Below, piece after piece: positions 34,001 through 45,113 of a stretch of DNA of 64,000 bases. Location: positions 744,001-808,000 of the forward strand of contig JAACJM010000005.1 of NCBI GenBank assembly GCA_013368315.1, in the 5' to 3' direction. Each line of letters opens with the position of its first letter. Within the stretch, counting starts at the first letter, position 1. Below the pieces are notes generated by a model. It was not told the origin of the DNA and ran no database searches. It was given only the letters and a program-made list of their open reading frames with translations. Position numbers and translations under genes: made by a program. This DNA comes from Tetrapyrgos nigripes. Taxonomy: Eukaryota; Basidiomycota; Agaricomycetes; Agaricales; Campanellaceae.

Positions 34001-36036
34001 TGTCCAAATGACATACAATTTTAAATCATAACTCCACAGATATGTGGCAAAATAAGACAAAACAGACAGATTATTGTAGCTCTAATTAAAGGCTTTCTTG
34101 CTACCACCAGCCATGTTTTGAGATTTCTGCTCAATAGCTCTTAAATCAGCAATCTTTCCAAAAGTGCCAAACATGTGGACAATTTTTTTGGCCACTGTAT
34201 GAGGTCTGGCATTGAGTTGGCATCCTCGTCAGCATCCGAGTTGGAAGCACTGGGGGACGTGGAGATTTCCTCGAATAAGGGGGTAACCGACTGCGCTTGG
34301 CTCCACCCCGATGAATTGGAGGCGCTCATCTGGTTGAGGTCCCCATTGAGGTCCTCGAGGTCCTCGTTGAACTCCCTGTTGAACTCTCCCGAATACCACC
34401 TTTGGGTCATCTCATTGTTGACCATTTGAAGATGCTCCACGAGCATTCTGTGGTTGGGGTCAACGTTCTCCTTGTCGGAATCCCCCATGTCGACAAGACC
34501 GGCCTCCCACATTCTGAGGCACTTGGTGGATTCCTCCTTTTCCTTTTGGAACTCTTCCAAGTTCATGCTCCCTATGTTGGAAATGAGTCTGTCCGATAGC
34601 CTGTTGTTCTCCTTGGCCATTTCGGCATTGTTGTCCGTTCCCACGCACTTGTCGTGCTTCCACCCGAAGTTGTTCCATGCCTCCTCTTGCTGTGGAGTAC
34701 CCCAGTTGGTGGCACCCCAACTGTCGGAAGCGGGTTTGCCATTATTGTGGGCGAACCAGTGGCCGTCATCGTGGGCAGGGTTGGAGTCGGTATGATAGAA
34801 GGTATGAGGATAGGGGGCGACGAGGTTTTGCCAATAGTATCATTCCATGAAAGAACAACCATCAGAGATGATAGAGGGACGAGGGAGAGAGGTGGAGGTA
34901 GAGGCTTCGGAATGAGACATGTGTGCTAGTTCAAGGTCTTTGAGGAGCTCACCAGTTGGCTTAATTCCATCTTCTCAAGCGGTTTTAAAGGTGTTCTGGA
35001 CAGATGAGAAAAATCCATCAAAAGGCTTTACCGACTCGCTAAAGAAGGGTTTACACACATCTTTGGTAGAGGGCTCTGTGACCGTGATGGTCGGAGTTTC
35101 CTTGAAGAACTTCGCCGCATGTATGACGTGTGAGTGTCCTAACTTAATAGGACCCATAGTCTGGGCTTGTTGCTTCTGGCATGTTTGTTCTCTGGCACGT
35201 TTTCCGCGGCCTCGCCAGTTGCCACATCCTCGGCCTTTTCCTCTCCAAGCGCTGCTGCCGCCTTTATGGTGCTGCTGCTGCTGTTCCTCAAAGACAGGGG
35301 GTTTGCCTTTGCGTTTAATTGCTGTGATTTTAGTGGCGTTAGCAGATTGAGGTTTCTTTCCGCCACGAGCTTCCCAGGTATTGACAACCTGAGTACAAAG
35401 ATCGTCAAGGGATCTATCTTCGAAAGCGTCAATGTCATCCTGAGTTTCTTTGGCAATGACGTAGCCATAGATATCGGCGGGAAGTTTGTTGATAACGATC
35501 ATGTATTGGAGATATAGGGGAATGGCCGTATTTTCGCCAGCATTATTGATACGAGTGAGATACATCTTGATGAGATCAATAGCGGCACCAGGATGAGCAT
35601 TGCGAGGGATTTCGACATTCATGGCATGCTTGAAGTTCTGAAAGATTTCAGCAGCTCCAGGTTTACCGTAGAGATCTTTGAGTGTACCCCACATTCTCCT
35701 GGCAGTGGTGATCTCTTCAAGTTTCATGCCAATGGCCTGAGAGACACAGAGTTTGATAACCCCCATGGCCTTGTCGTTATCTTTGTCCCAATCGGTTGTA
35801 TTGCCAGTGGCAGTGGCGGTAAAATGAGTAGGAGATGCTTCTTCATTGGTTGCTCCTGCAGCGGCACCAGCAGTGGTACCAGCAGGAGCAGTGGGGGCAG
35901 GAGCTGGACTAATTTCAATATCTCTGGGACGAGGAGTATTGAGGACATATGCAATGCCCTGAGATTGGAGCCAGGATTTGGACTTGCTGGCCCAAAGGGT
36001 ATAGTTTGGTCCAGTGAGTTCTGGAACGGTGGACAT
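31074..36036 (-). pseudogene. Copia Gag-Pol reading frame, internally deleted, several stops
   Basis: Gag (36036 down to 34978) begins MSTVPELTGPNYTLWASKSK, with the UBN2/DUF4219-type fold, and ends with a degenerate zinc-knuckle region. The frame continues through TGA at 34975-34977 into an acidic segment (WGATNWGTPQQEEAWNNF; SLGSDSEEEI) interrupted by a Tc1 element at 32567-34197. After a TAA at 32277-32279 comes the protease motif WLLDSGASAHYTFD, then GAG-pre-integrase, then a direct jump to the RT end (ASATPLPAGY) and RNase H (AAYTDSDWASD, TKNLGKLKFEK). Stops also occur at 31863-31865 and 31494-31496. The RNase H segment reads YGHNQGS where the family has a DNQ aspartate, so that active site is damaged. 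The element could only move with proteins supplied by relatives. Confidence 0.85.
32567..34197 (+). mobile_element. Degenerate Tc1/mariner foldback element, TA target
   Basis: Ends are CAGTGGCCAAAAAAATTGTC and its inverse, flanked by TA at 32565-32566 and 34198-34199. The inverted arms are unusually long, about 450 bp (32567-33025 and 33740-34197), because the 5' region with the transposase start is repeated in inverted form at the 3' end. Between the arms lie decayed fragments of a Tc1-like transposase (33020-33660) with many stops. Excision restores the copia frame as DLITPPSSS. Confidence 0.88.
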
Positions 36037-36116
36037 AAAGCTTGATCTGGAAGAAATTTCAAATGTGATCTGGGGATGTAATCAATCTGTCAGCATAACA
36101 TCCTATATGCAAGATA

Positions 36117-37743
36117 CAGTGGGTCAAAAAATTGTCCACATGTTTCGCATTTTTGGAAAGATTGCCAATTTAAGCAATACTGAGTAGAGATATTGAAATG
36201 TGGTCAGTGATGGGCAGAACGCCCTTGATAAGAGCTACAATAATCTGTTTTATTTGTCCTATTTGGCTCAAAACTCATGGAGATATGATTGATTTAAAAT
36301 GGTATGTCATTTGGACAATTTTTTGAGTTGCCACTTCAAAATCAGTATTGTAACTATGTGATGTCTCATAGATGACATCATAAGTGGAGTTGTACAATGA
36401 TGCAATGGCTACATCATAATGATATCATAGCTGCCAGCTGGACCATATATAAGGGCATCCAGTTGTTCTATAGCCCTCATCAAATCATGAGACCCATCAC
36501 ATCCACCCAGAAAGACAATATCCTCTCTCTCCTCCAAACTTCTGCTTCATCCAGGGAAATCTCTGCTAAAACTGGGGTATCCAAGTCAAAGATTGCTTCT
36601 CTGGCCAAAGAGATGTATCCTGACAAGGAGAACCATCAAGCAGGGCGTCCTAGAAAGCTGTCTACCACTGATGAACGTGCTGCTATCCAACAAATCAACA
36701 CTGGCAAAGCTGAAAATGCTACAGAAGTGGCCAGAAACATCAATCCCCTCCTTGACCAACCTGTCTCCACCCAAACCATTCGAAATTCCCTTCTCAGGCA
36801 TGATGTGGACACATCTAAAACAAAGAAGAAGCCCAAACTCACTGCAGCTCACAGGAAGGCTCGTTTAAACTTTGCACAGAAGTACAGAAACTGGACTGTG
36901 GATGACTGGAAAAGGGTTATTTGGTCAGATGAGACTAAAATCAATTGATATGGGTCAGATGGACAGCAGTATGTGTGGGGGAGGAAGAGTGAATCCTTGG
37001 GAGAGAGAAATGTGGTGGAAACAGTCAAATTTGGAGGAGGAAATATCATGGTGTGGGGATGTATGGGGTGGGAAGGAGTTGGAAACATGGCAGAGGTGGA
37101 GGGCAGGATGAATGCAGAGCAGTATGTGGACATTTTGGAGAACAACCTTCTGGAGAGCATGGATATTTTGGGTGTTGATCCAGAGGTGGCCATTTTTCAG
37201 CAAGACAATGATCCTAAACACAAGTCAAAACTGGCCACCAAGTGGTTTGAAGACAACAACATCCATTGCATGAGCTGGCCTGCTCAATCTCCTGACCTGA
37301 ACCCCATTGAACACCTCTGGACAACCCTCAAACACAAGCTCAATGGATATGACACAGCACCCTCTGGAGTTTGGGAAATATGGGACAGAGCAGCTGAAAA
37401 GTGGGATGAAATCACAGAAGAAGATTGTCAGAAATTGATCAGGAGCATGCCTAGAAGGATTGAGGCTGTGTTGAAGGCCAAAGGAGGGCATACGAAGTAC
37501 TGAGCTAGCACTTTCTGTATTTTCACTTGCATGTCAAAAAATTGTCCAAATGACATACCATTTTAAATCAGTCATATCTCCATGAGTTTTAAGCCAAATA
37601 AGACAAAACAGACAGAATATTGTAGCGTTTATCAAGGGCTTTCTGCCCATCACTGACCACATTTTAATATCTCTACTCAGTATTGCTTAAATTGGCAATC
37701 TTTCCAAAAATGCGAAACATGTGGACAATTTTTTGACCCACTG
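36117..37743 (+). mobile_element. Tc1/mariner element, TA target, about 210-bp TIRs
   Basis: The element runs from CAGTGGGTCAAAAAATTGTC to its inverse and is flanked by TA at 36115-36116 and 37744-37745. Terminal repeats extend about 210 bp (36117-36326, 37534-37743). It contains a nearly intact DD34E transposase. It lies between the copia 5' LTR and gag. Confidence 0.93.
36487..37503 (+). pseudogene. Tc1-family DD34E transposase with a single in-frame stop
   Basis: It starts MRPITSTQKDNILSLL, followed by a helix-turn-helix region (SREISAKTGVSKSKIASLAK) with an AGRPRKLST hook. The catalytic residues are the Asp in IWSDETKIN, the first Asp in FQQDNDPKHKS, and the Glu in DLNPIEHLW, with exactly 34 residues between the last two. 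The frame ends LKAKGGHTKY at 37503. The only lesion is TGA at 36946-36948, directly after DETKIN, where relatives commonly carry arginine before the GSDG motif. One substitution therefore separates it from a full-length protein of about 338 residues. Upstream ATG codons exist (36397), but this start fits the family N-terminus. Confidence 0.88.
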
Positions 37744-38011
37744 TAAGTGGCAGCGTTAAGGACGCGCCATGAAATAAATGGAAAGCTGTGGCTAGCGTGC
37801 TTATGACAGTGATTATCCCTGGTGTGCATCATACCAGCTTGCAGCCATGAAGGCGCTACTGAGCACATACAGCAGCCATGAAGGCGCATATATAGAACTT
37901 CTGCCGCAAAGGGTGATTTTCAAGCAGCCGCAGGGGCACTACCAGGTATTACGCAGTCTAGGACAGCTGCCAGTGATGGCGCAATGTCCAGGGCTTGCGG
38001 GGCCCATAACC

Positions 38012-38295
38012 TGTTGAGCAGGCTATGTTCTATATACGTAGCGGCAACTGCATACTTACCTGGGGATGTAAAAGTGCTTGTTAGAGCGGTTTGTTAGAGG
38101 TTAAGAGAGATGAGTAGTAAGGGAAATCCTTATTCTTGTAGGGCAATCTACGAGCCCTTATATACTGCTCTAGATAGTGCATGTGACTACTTATCTAAGA
38201 ACTTCTAATGTACAGTAAGCATAACTAACTAGATTACTATCTAACCTATATCTAATCTAGTATTGATGGCTGCTTACTAATTCGCCAATTCAACA
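38012..38295 (-). repeat. Copia 5' LTR
   Basis: It is the partner of 30668-30951 and has the same length. The five visible differences from the other LTR imply that insertion is not extremely recent but well within the family's active period. Confidence 0.92.
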
Positions 38296-38364
38296 GTACG
38301 CACATCAGAAAGGGTTTGGAGACCAGCAATGAAGAGAATGTAGTAAGCATTTCAAATTCTACTC

Positions 38365-38560
38365 ACAGTCAGACCCGAATACTGATCCTGCATGAACAAA
38401 CTCTGATTCAAAGGTACTGTTCTATGCGAAGGAGTTTGAGATCCGATACCGCCTGCTGAGATGATGGGTAGAGGAAATGGAGAGTGATTGTCGAGTTCAT
38501 CTCGGAGACCTTGCCGAGCGTTTAATACTGCAAGGTATGAATTCAGATACACTAAGAGTG
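38365..38560 (-). pseudogene. DUF6534-like membrane protein, C-terminal exon fragment
   Basis: Read on the minus strand, an acceptor (ctcttag, about 38562) is followed by VYLNSYLAVLNARQGLRDEL, then a serine/proline-rich tail, to a GTGAGT donor at about 38364. The motif NSxLAxLNAR-xLR is characteristic of the last transmembrane segment and tail of DUF6534 proteins, abundant in Agaricomycetes. No other exons of this gene are found nearby; the continuation would lie across the copia element. It is probably a remnant, perhaps moved with the R-repeat fragment. Confidence 0.5.
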
Positions 38561-38599
38561 GATGGGGAAAGGATGTGAACCTTTCAGTTGTAATTTGAG

Positions 38600-39755
38600 G
38601 ATGTGAATGAAGACCAATAAAAAATCTTCAACACCCCGCCTTCCCTTCCCCATCTGCCCTCTCACTCTTCATACCTTCCTCCCACAATACAACTGATTCT
38701 TGACTCCCTCTCCTTCTTCTCCTTCTCCAACCTCCCACAAGAACCCTTCAATAATGTCTCCTCCTCGCTTCACTTAAACCAGACAGAATCCCTGAAGTAT
38801 CTCATGCCTCTGTGAGGAAAGGAGATGAGAATAGGTGATATTGATAAAAATGACAAGAGTGGAGTATACTGGTTGAAGAACAAAAGAGAGGGTGGGTGAA
38901 GGGTGAAGGGAAGCAGTGTGTCTGGAATACAAAGTCATCCTGGTATCCAGTAGCTACTACTCAATGCTCATTGCGCTCTGATTGTATGTTGACGGCATGA
39001 TAGTTGAGAACTCTGACAGGATGGGGAAAAGTCAAAAACAAGGATGAGATAGGTAGCTATGGGATTACAGGGCTACTGAGTAACATTGATTGGAGACTGT
39101 AACCATCCTACAAACAAGAAGCAATAGTTAGCTGAGCAAGAACCAGTAGACAGCAATAAAACCCACAATTCAACCAACATGGCCTCACCACCCACCACCC
39201 ACCATCCACTACCTGTAACCCAACAGACAGAAATTTTGGCCAAGTACCAATGAAAGTGACCACAGCTGCAGAATGAATATAGGTGTTTAAATGCAGAAAC
39301 TAAATCAATTAGTTGATGATTGAGAAAAGCAGAGGTAGGGGGTATACCAAATGGTGAGAGTAGTAGAAAGCCCAGAAGACAGAGGGGAGAATAGGAGCTG
39401 TGATGTGCTCTTCATGTTGATATTGCTGGATATGGCTTTGCTGGGACAGGGTGGGAGTCATGTATCATGAAATCCCATGGTCATACCCATGGACTGTGAT
39501 AGGCTGGATGATAGGAGGAAGGTGGATAATTTAGACTCAGAGAGGATTTTAGGTCAGAGTTGGAGGCTTGGTTATATGTCAGGATGTTGTAAAGAGCTGG
39601 GGATCTGTCTGTCTTGGCGTCAAATGACTGAGGAGGGATAGCATTAAAATGTGTCACACTTGAAAAAGGAAAGGGGAAGAGAGAACCAGAACTGGGGTAG
39701 TATGTGCAGAGTAGATGACCCAAATGCACTGGCTACCATGGCCAAAGACGCCACC
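38600..39755. other. No gene recognised
   Basis: The stretch includes a C/T-rich block (38630-38770) and one 82-codon minus-strand frame (39481-39729) rich in Ser, Pro and Tyr, for which no homology or splice context could be supported. Confidence 0.4.
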
Positions 39756-40863
39756 TGTAGAGACCGTATGATTACGGCCGGCTAACGGGTACATACTGGT
39801 TACGGGTTGGTAAATTTAGGTTTTAAGCTTGCACTTTGCCACTGCCAGTGATAGTGTGGCCACCTCGACGTGAAACTGACATCCTGTACAGCTTGGCGCA
39901 ATCAGAGCCACATGCCTGATGTCATACTGCCATGTCTGTGACTTTTCTTGCTTTTATTTTGCCTTCATCGACGCCTGACTTGAGAAAATGGTGCTCAATG
40001 ACCCTTGTTGTTAGCTGCAGGTGAGCCTTCACTCTTCACAGACGTAGAATTGAGGAATAATATTACTTCCCCAGTTAGGTATAATATCCGATGTCCTGTA
40101 GCACGATGTACCATGCGAAATTTATTTCTTTTTCTTTATAAATCCATGCCTGCTTTCCTCAGACCATCCCCATCCTTTTTCCTCCAAATGTCTAGTGAGC
40201 AGTGTGCTGTAAACGCTGATGGAAGTCTCAAAGATGCCAACGAAATTGACTTCTATCATGATCCTGATGACGCAGCTCCAATCGCAGGTCCAAGCATGAC
40301 CAAAGGTATGTGATATATGTTGTGGTCCTGTGGATCTGCGCTTTTTTTTAATGGGTGTACATTAATCCACTTTATCTTGTAGCAGTGCGAGGGCAGCAAA
40401 CACATAACAAGCATGCCAAAATGCTTGCCTCTGTTGAGTCTGACAAGTATGAGGCTGATGGGATCACTTTGTCCAAGCCTGGACCATGTGTCCACCGCCG
40501 CCAAAGGCTCAAGAAGAAAAAGGGAGAGGAATATGACACTGATATTGATGACGAGAACTATAGTGACTCTGGTTCTGCTTCATCAACTGACTGTGAGATG
40601 ATGGATGCTGAGGAAATCACTAATGAAGAGGTATTCACTTTTGTTATAGGTAGATGCAGTGCGTGATGAACTTACTGAATTCTGGAAGCTGCCTCCTGAA
40701 GACTCCGAGAATTGTGATCCTATCACGTGGTGGGCGGGGCACAAGGCAATGTATCCGAATCTTTACCGCTTGGCTCTGGACATATTCAGCATGAAGGGGC
40801 TGTGGGCCAACGCTAACGCGTGGCGAGAACGAGGCCATCTGCATCACCTCTGATCGATGGTCA

Positions 40864-43828
40864 TTACACTGTATTATCATTTTCTGTACAGACATATAGA
40901 ACAACCACTGCTTTTTTATGATTGAAACTCTCCAGCCCAGTAACTTCTGCTTGAAATTCTGGTGGTAATTTTGTTGGTTCACCAGTCCCAATCCCATCAT
41001 ATAACCATTCATGTCCCCCATCAAACATTCTGGTGACGAAGTGATTACCTCCAAAATAAATGATACCATTTATGTGATACTGTTGAGACTCAGGTTGTTG
41101 AGTTACATGTATAATATTATTAATTGCCATATTACCTTCGTAAGGTATTGACATCAATAGAAATCTGGGAAGTCTTTGAAATATGTATTTTCGGAACATG
41201 TCTGAATGACAAGAGTGACATTTATCACCCCAAGGCTCCACAAAGTGGGACACCCAATGCTGAGTGGATTCATACATACCAGTTGTCCGAGTTAGCATGA
41301 AATTATGCTGAGTCCTGTCTTGAAAGTTGGAGTGATTATTGACACAAAAACCGTTCTTTTAGTTGTTGGGTTCACTGAATGCAATAGCTCATGCAATACG
41401 TCTGAAGTATCTGCATGTCCCCTGTAAGGAAACGTATCAGAGTCGATATTAAACAGTTGCTCACGTATTTTTTCTCTGATATCAGTGAAGTTTGTCAAAT
41501 TTCCTTGAAAACTGTCTGAGAGCTCATTCATCAAGACAGAGGAGAAATTCATTCTTTCATCACTAAATGCTGCATGTTGAGATTGAAACAGGTGATAAAG
41601 AAGCATAATAGCAGAATCATATGCACAGCTATTTGCAGACCACTTAAGTGTGGGGTAACTAGAGTTATGTGTCACATCTTGAATACTAGAAGTTGAGTCA
41701 CCCTTCATTTCATTGTAATCTTGATTGATTATCTGAATAGGCATAAAATTACCTGATTGCTTTTTTTTTGCTGGAGGTTTTGTTTTTTCTTTTTCTGCTA
41801 GAATTTTCCAAGAAATCTCTTTGTCCAATGTAGACTCAAATTTCTCATCTGCATCCCATACTAAACTGTCATGAAGCTCTTCAGGTGTATGTCTATTTCC
41901 AAAATGTGATCTATATTGTTGTATGAGTGATCCCCTCAAGTCCCCAATAATTGAATGAGGCAATTTATGATCTGCACGTAACTTAGTGATGTCATTTAAA
42001 ATTTCCATCTCCCTTAGTTCTTGACGATATCCACCTTTATTGCCTATTCCACCTGTAATATGATTAACATTAAAACCCTGTAAGATCATAGTCCCATCTG
42101 CACTGGAGCTCCTTGACAAAGCAGTATAAATGGCCCGAAAATCACGACTATTGTATATATCTGCAACATTGGGGTCGCGTGTTTTTCCTTGTGAAGCAAA
42201 GTCAGTCATTGCAAAATTAGGCAGGACCTCTACTTGAGTTCTAGAGATCTGAATGATCCTGTCGTCAGGCAGTTTACAGTTAATACGCCTTGTATTTGGG
42301 ATAATAGGAACAACATTGAGGGGGAGGTCTTTGAAATGGACATCTGTAGGAGGCTTTTCCAGTTTGACATACAGCACATCCAGCACTAGTTGACCATGCT
42401 TTCCTTTCCTAGCTTGCCATCCATGTACTGTGCCTTCTTGACCTTTTGTTATACAAAGCTCAGTTGCACCATTGAAGCGAATCATCACAGGCAGACCTTT
42501 ACACAGGGACAGAGTTGCAGGAATTTGCATAGTGTTAGTTGAAGGGGATTGCTTCCAAAGTTGCTGCTGTACTTGATCATCAATTTGGTGTTTTGTAGCC
42601 TTTCTCCATTTGCATTTGCGATCATGAGTTTTAGAAGGAGGTTCATCAAAAACAACCTGCTCATCATCAGAGAAAAAGTGCGTGAGCACTTGTCCTGTCT
42701 CTGCAGCAAATCGTTTACTGCCCAGTTCATTAGCCATGTCCTTTTGTTTGTTGTAAGTTAAAATTATTGAAGTATTGCGGAAATGAGGGTTATCAATAGA
42801 ACGAGATTCATTTGAAGGGTCTGATATCAATGACTGTAAGAAAGTAATATCCTCTGTAGTGCATTTCTTATATCTCATGTGCTCCAATGCTTGATGAAAT
42901 TTTATATCTCTATCTGAATCCCCAGTTTGCCGACAGTTTTTCCTCAAGAGTACTACAGTGTTGACCTGATGCCATAAATATTTTCCAATACTAGCTTGTT
43001 GGTCTGAAGAACTGGAACCTATGGTATGGCTATATAATGAGACACTTTCACCACCCATTGCTGGTGGCAATTGTGCAAAATCACCAGCAAATATCATACT
43101 AACCCCACCAAATGGAAGGAGAGGCTGATTCAGAGCAGTGGCCATCTTAGCACTGATTTTATACAGGTCTTTACATTAAAGCATTGAAACTTCATCTAAA
43201 AAAACATAATCTACACCACTTAGTCTGGAACAAATTTGTGATATAGACATTTTCCAAAACTCACCCTCCTCTGATGAATTGATCCCAAACACTGAGTGAT
43301 AAGTGGAGCCTTGAAGTAAAGCTGCTGCAGTTCCAGTTGGTGCAACTACTATCATGCGATGACTTTGATCTCTTTGTTTAAAGAACTCTCTGAGAGTTTT
43401 CAGCACTTGAGTTTTACCTGTACCTGCCATACCACCAATATACATCTTCAACTGGTCTGAAATTGAACTGACTGCATGGTTTGCAATAATACAAAAAGCC
43501 TGTTCTTGCTCTAGATTCAAGTTAAATTTGATACATAAATCGTCTATGAGTTTTTTTGTCTGATTGCTCTTGAATTTCTCCTCAAATATATGTTGATCGA
43601 GGATTTCTACTTGATCAGGAAATTTATTAGGAAAGGTATTTGGCTTGTTTTTGTTCTGTTTTAATCTATCTGTTATCACATTTCCTTTCATTTTTGCAAT
43701 TTCCAATCTCCATGCATTTGAACTTTTGAAGGGATAGTCAAAAGAGGCTGGTATAAGGCTTTTCAAGTCACATTTTGCATTTGTCCATCCCATATTGACC
43801 AGTAAATCTGTCCATGCCAATTGAAGAT
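40864..43828 (-). pseudogene. Helitron 2 Pif1-like helicase plus USP-like domain, 5'-truncated
   Basis: The sequence starts abruptly at about 43828 (AWTDLLVNMGWTN, equivalent to residues deep inside the Helitron 1 protein), so the Rep domain is missing. Walker A is GGMAGTGKTQ and Walker B VFLDEVSML. A TAA at 43176-43178 follows SML where Helitron 1 has Ser-Cys. The helicase continues in the same frame with FASQGKTRD and the USP-like Cys box NSCAYDSAIMLLYHLF. One base is missing in the A5/T5 run at 41346-41350. The next frame carries CHSCHSDM and the His box GGNHFVTRMF with LYDG, ending at 40864. The protein is diverged from Helitron 1 but keeps all predicted protease residues. Confidence 0.85.
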
Positions 43829-45113
43829 GCTAGGGAGTAGGCAGAAAGCGAATAGATTGTGGTTAGAGACAGAAATAGCGAGGGCTGTAAGACGATGATG
43901 GAAAGGATGATAAACACAATGGTGACGTCCATTTCTCTTCTCAGACTATTCCCCACCTTTTTCACGTTTCCATCTTGAGATATCCAAGTTCTTTCTTATG
44001 ATTAAGGAGTTCCTCACTGTCAACATCAGCCCCACAGTATACTCTTTCTTTCCCTGCAATTCCCACTACCATCACGGCATTACTTTTGTCCTTTCTCTCG
44101 CTTTTGATTCTTTGGTCTCATTGCAGGGATCTATGCCAGATGCTTGTCCAGTTCTCGGGTTCTTGTTCAGGCTTACTGAAATTTTTGTGTGAGCTTACAT
44201 TTACTTCTACATATATAAACAACCCCGTTCTAATCTACGATAAAGCTTGCTCTTCCAAATCTCTTCACAGTCCCAGATATTTTGACAGCGATGATAATCC
44301 CACCTGCTCATATTACCCTCTCTCCTCAAAACCACGCGAAGTCATACGTTGGAATTCAGGAAGAAATATGAGGGATGGGAGAATGCAATGGACCGAAAGA
44401 GGAAAGGAACTATTCACTGGAAACAGTATAGGAATAAGAGTATAGAAGAGACAATGCAAAGACGAAATGTTAAAGTACGCGTAAATTTTATTTCTTGCTT
44501 TTTAGCCTGATTTTAAACATCAACTCCAAGCTTGTTGTATACTCAATAAGGCCATTATTCGGAAGCCTAGCAAGTGGTATATTTGCTCGAGAACGAGTTT
44601 TCATTACGCTTCATCTTTCACTACGTCTCGACAACATAACTCGCGTATTTCTACTCATTGTGCAACAATAGGGCAGGAATAAATGAATACAATCGAGAGC
44701 GACGTTGGGCCACATCCGGCTCAAGGAAGCCATTGCCGTCGATGACTTCATGGCTGGGGCGACCAATCTTAGGAGATGCTATTGGCGTTACGTCAAGGGG
44801 TTGCGTTCCAATGATGAATAGGTATGCACTCTTTTTCTCATTTTTTTGGGGGCAATTTTTTTTTAAATTTTATTTATGTTTGGAACTGTAGTATCTACAC
44901 TGATGATGTTGCAATAGAAATAGTTTTTGGGATCATACAGGTGCATGAGCCTTATTGCACGATCGATCTTTGGGAACTTTTAGGGCAGTGCCTGTTTATC
45001 TCGGTCATATTGGTTCTCTAGGTGTCTCACTATAGGAGTACATGTGTCCGTATTTAATGTCCCAAATTGTAGTTTTTCTGAGCTTTCTTCAAATGTCTGT
45101 CTTGTCGCAAAAC
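43829..45113 (+). other. Helitron 2 internal region, possible 5' exons of a captured gene
   Basis: Up to about 44640 nothing was recognised. At 44690-44817 one frame reads KEAIAVDDFMAGATNLRR and looks protein-like. It ends in a stop just before a donor-like GTATGC (44821), so its link to the exons downstream at 45114 is not established. Confidence 0.3.

Larger units (their letters stand above)
30668..38295 (-). mobile_element. Ty1/copia LTR retrotransposon, non-autonomous, with two nested Tc1 elements
   Basis: Two 284-bp LTRs (30668-30951 and 38012-38295) start TGTTGA and end TCAACA and differ at about five positions. The target duplication gtacg is perfect (30663-30667, 38296-38300). Coding is on the minus strand: a UBN2-type Gag, an acidic extension, protease/GAG-pre-integrase, then directly the end of RT and RNase H. 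Integrase and most of RT are missing. A polypurine tract (aaggggga, read on the minus strand) abuts the 3' LTR at 30952-30962. Sequence next to the 5' LTR (GGTTATGGGCCC on the minus strand, 38000-38011) is the candidate primer-binding site. Confidence 0.92.
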
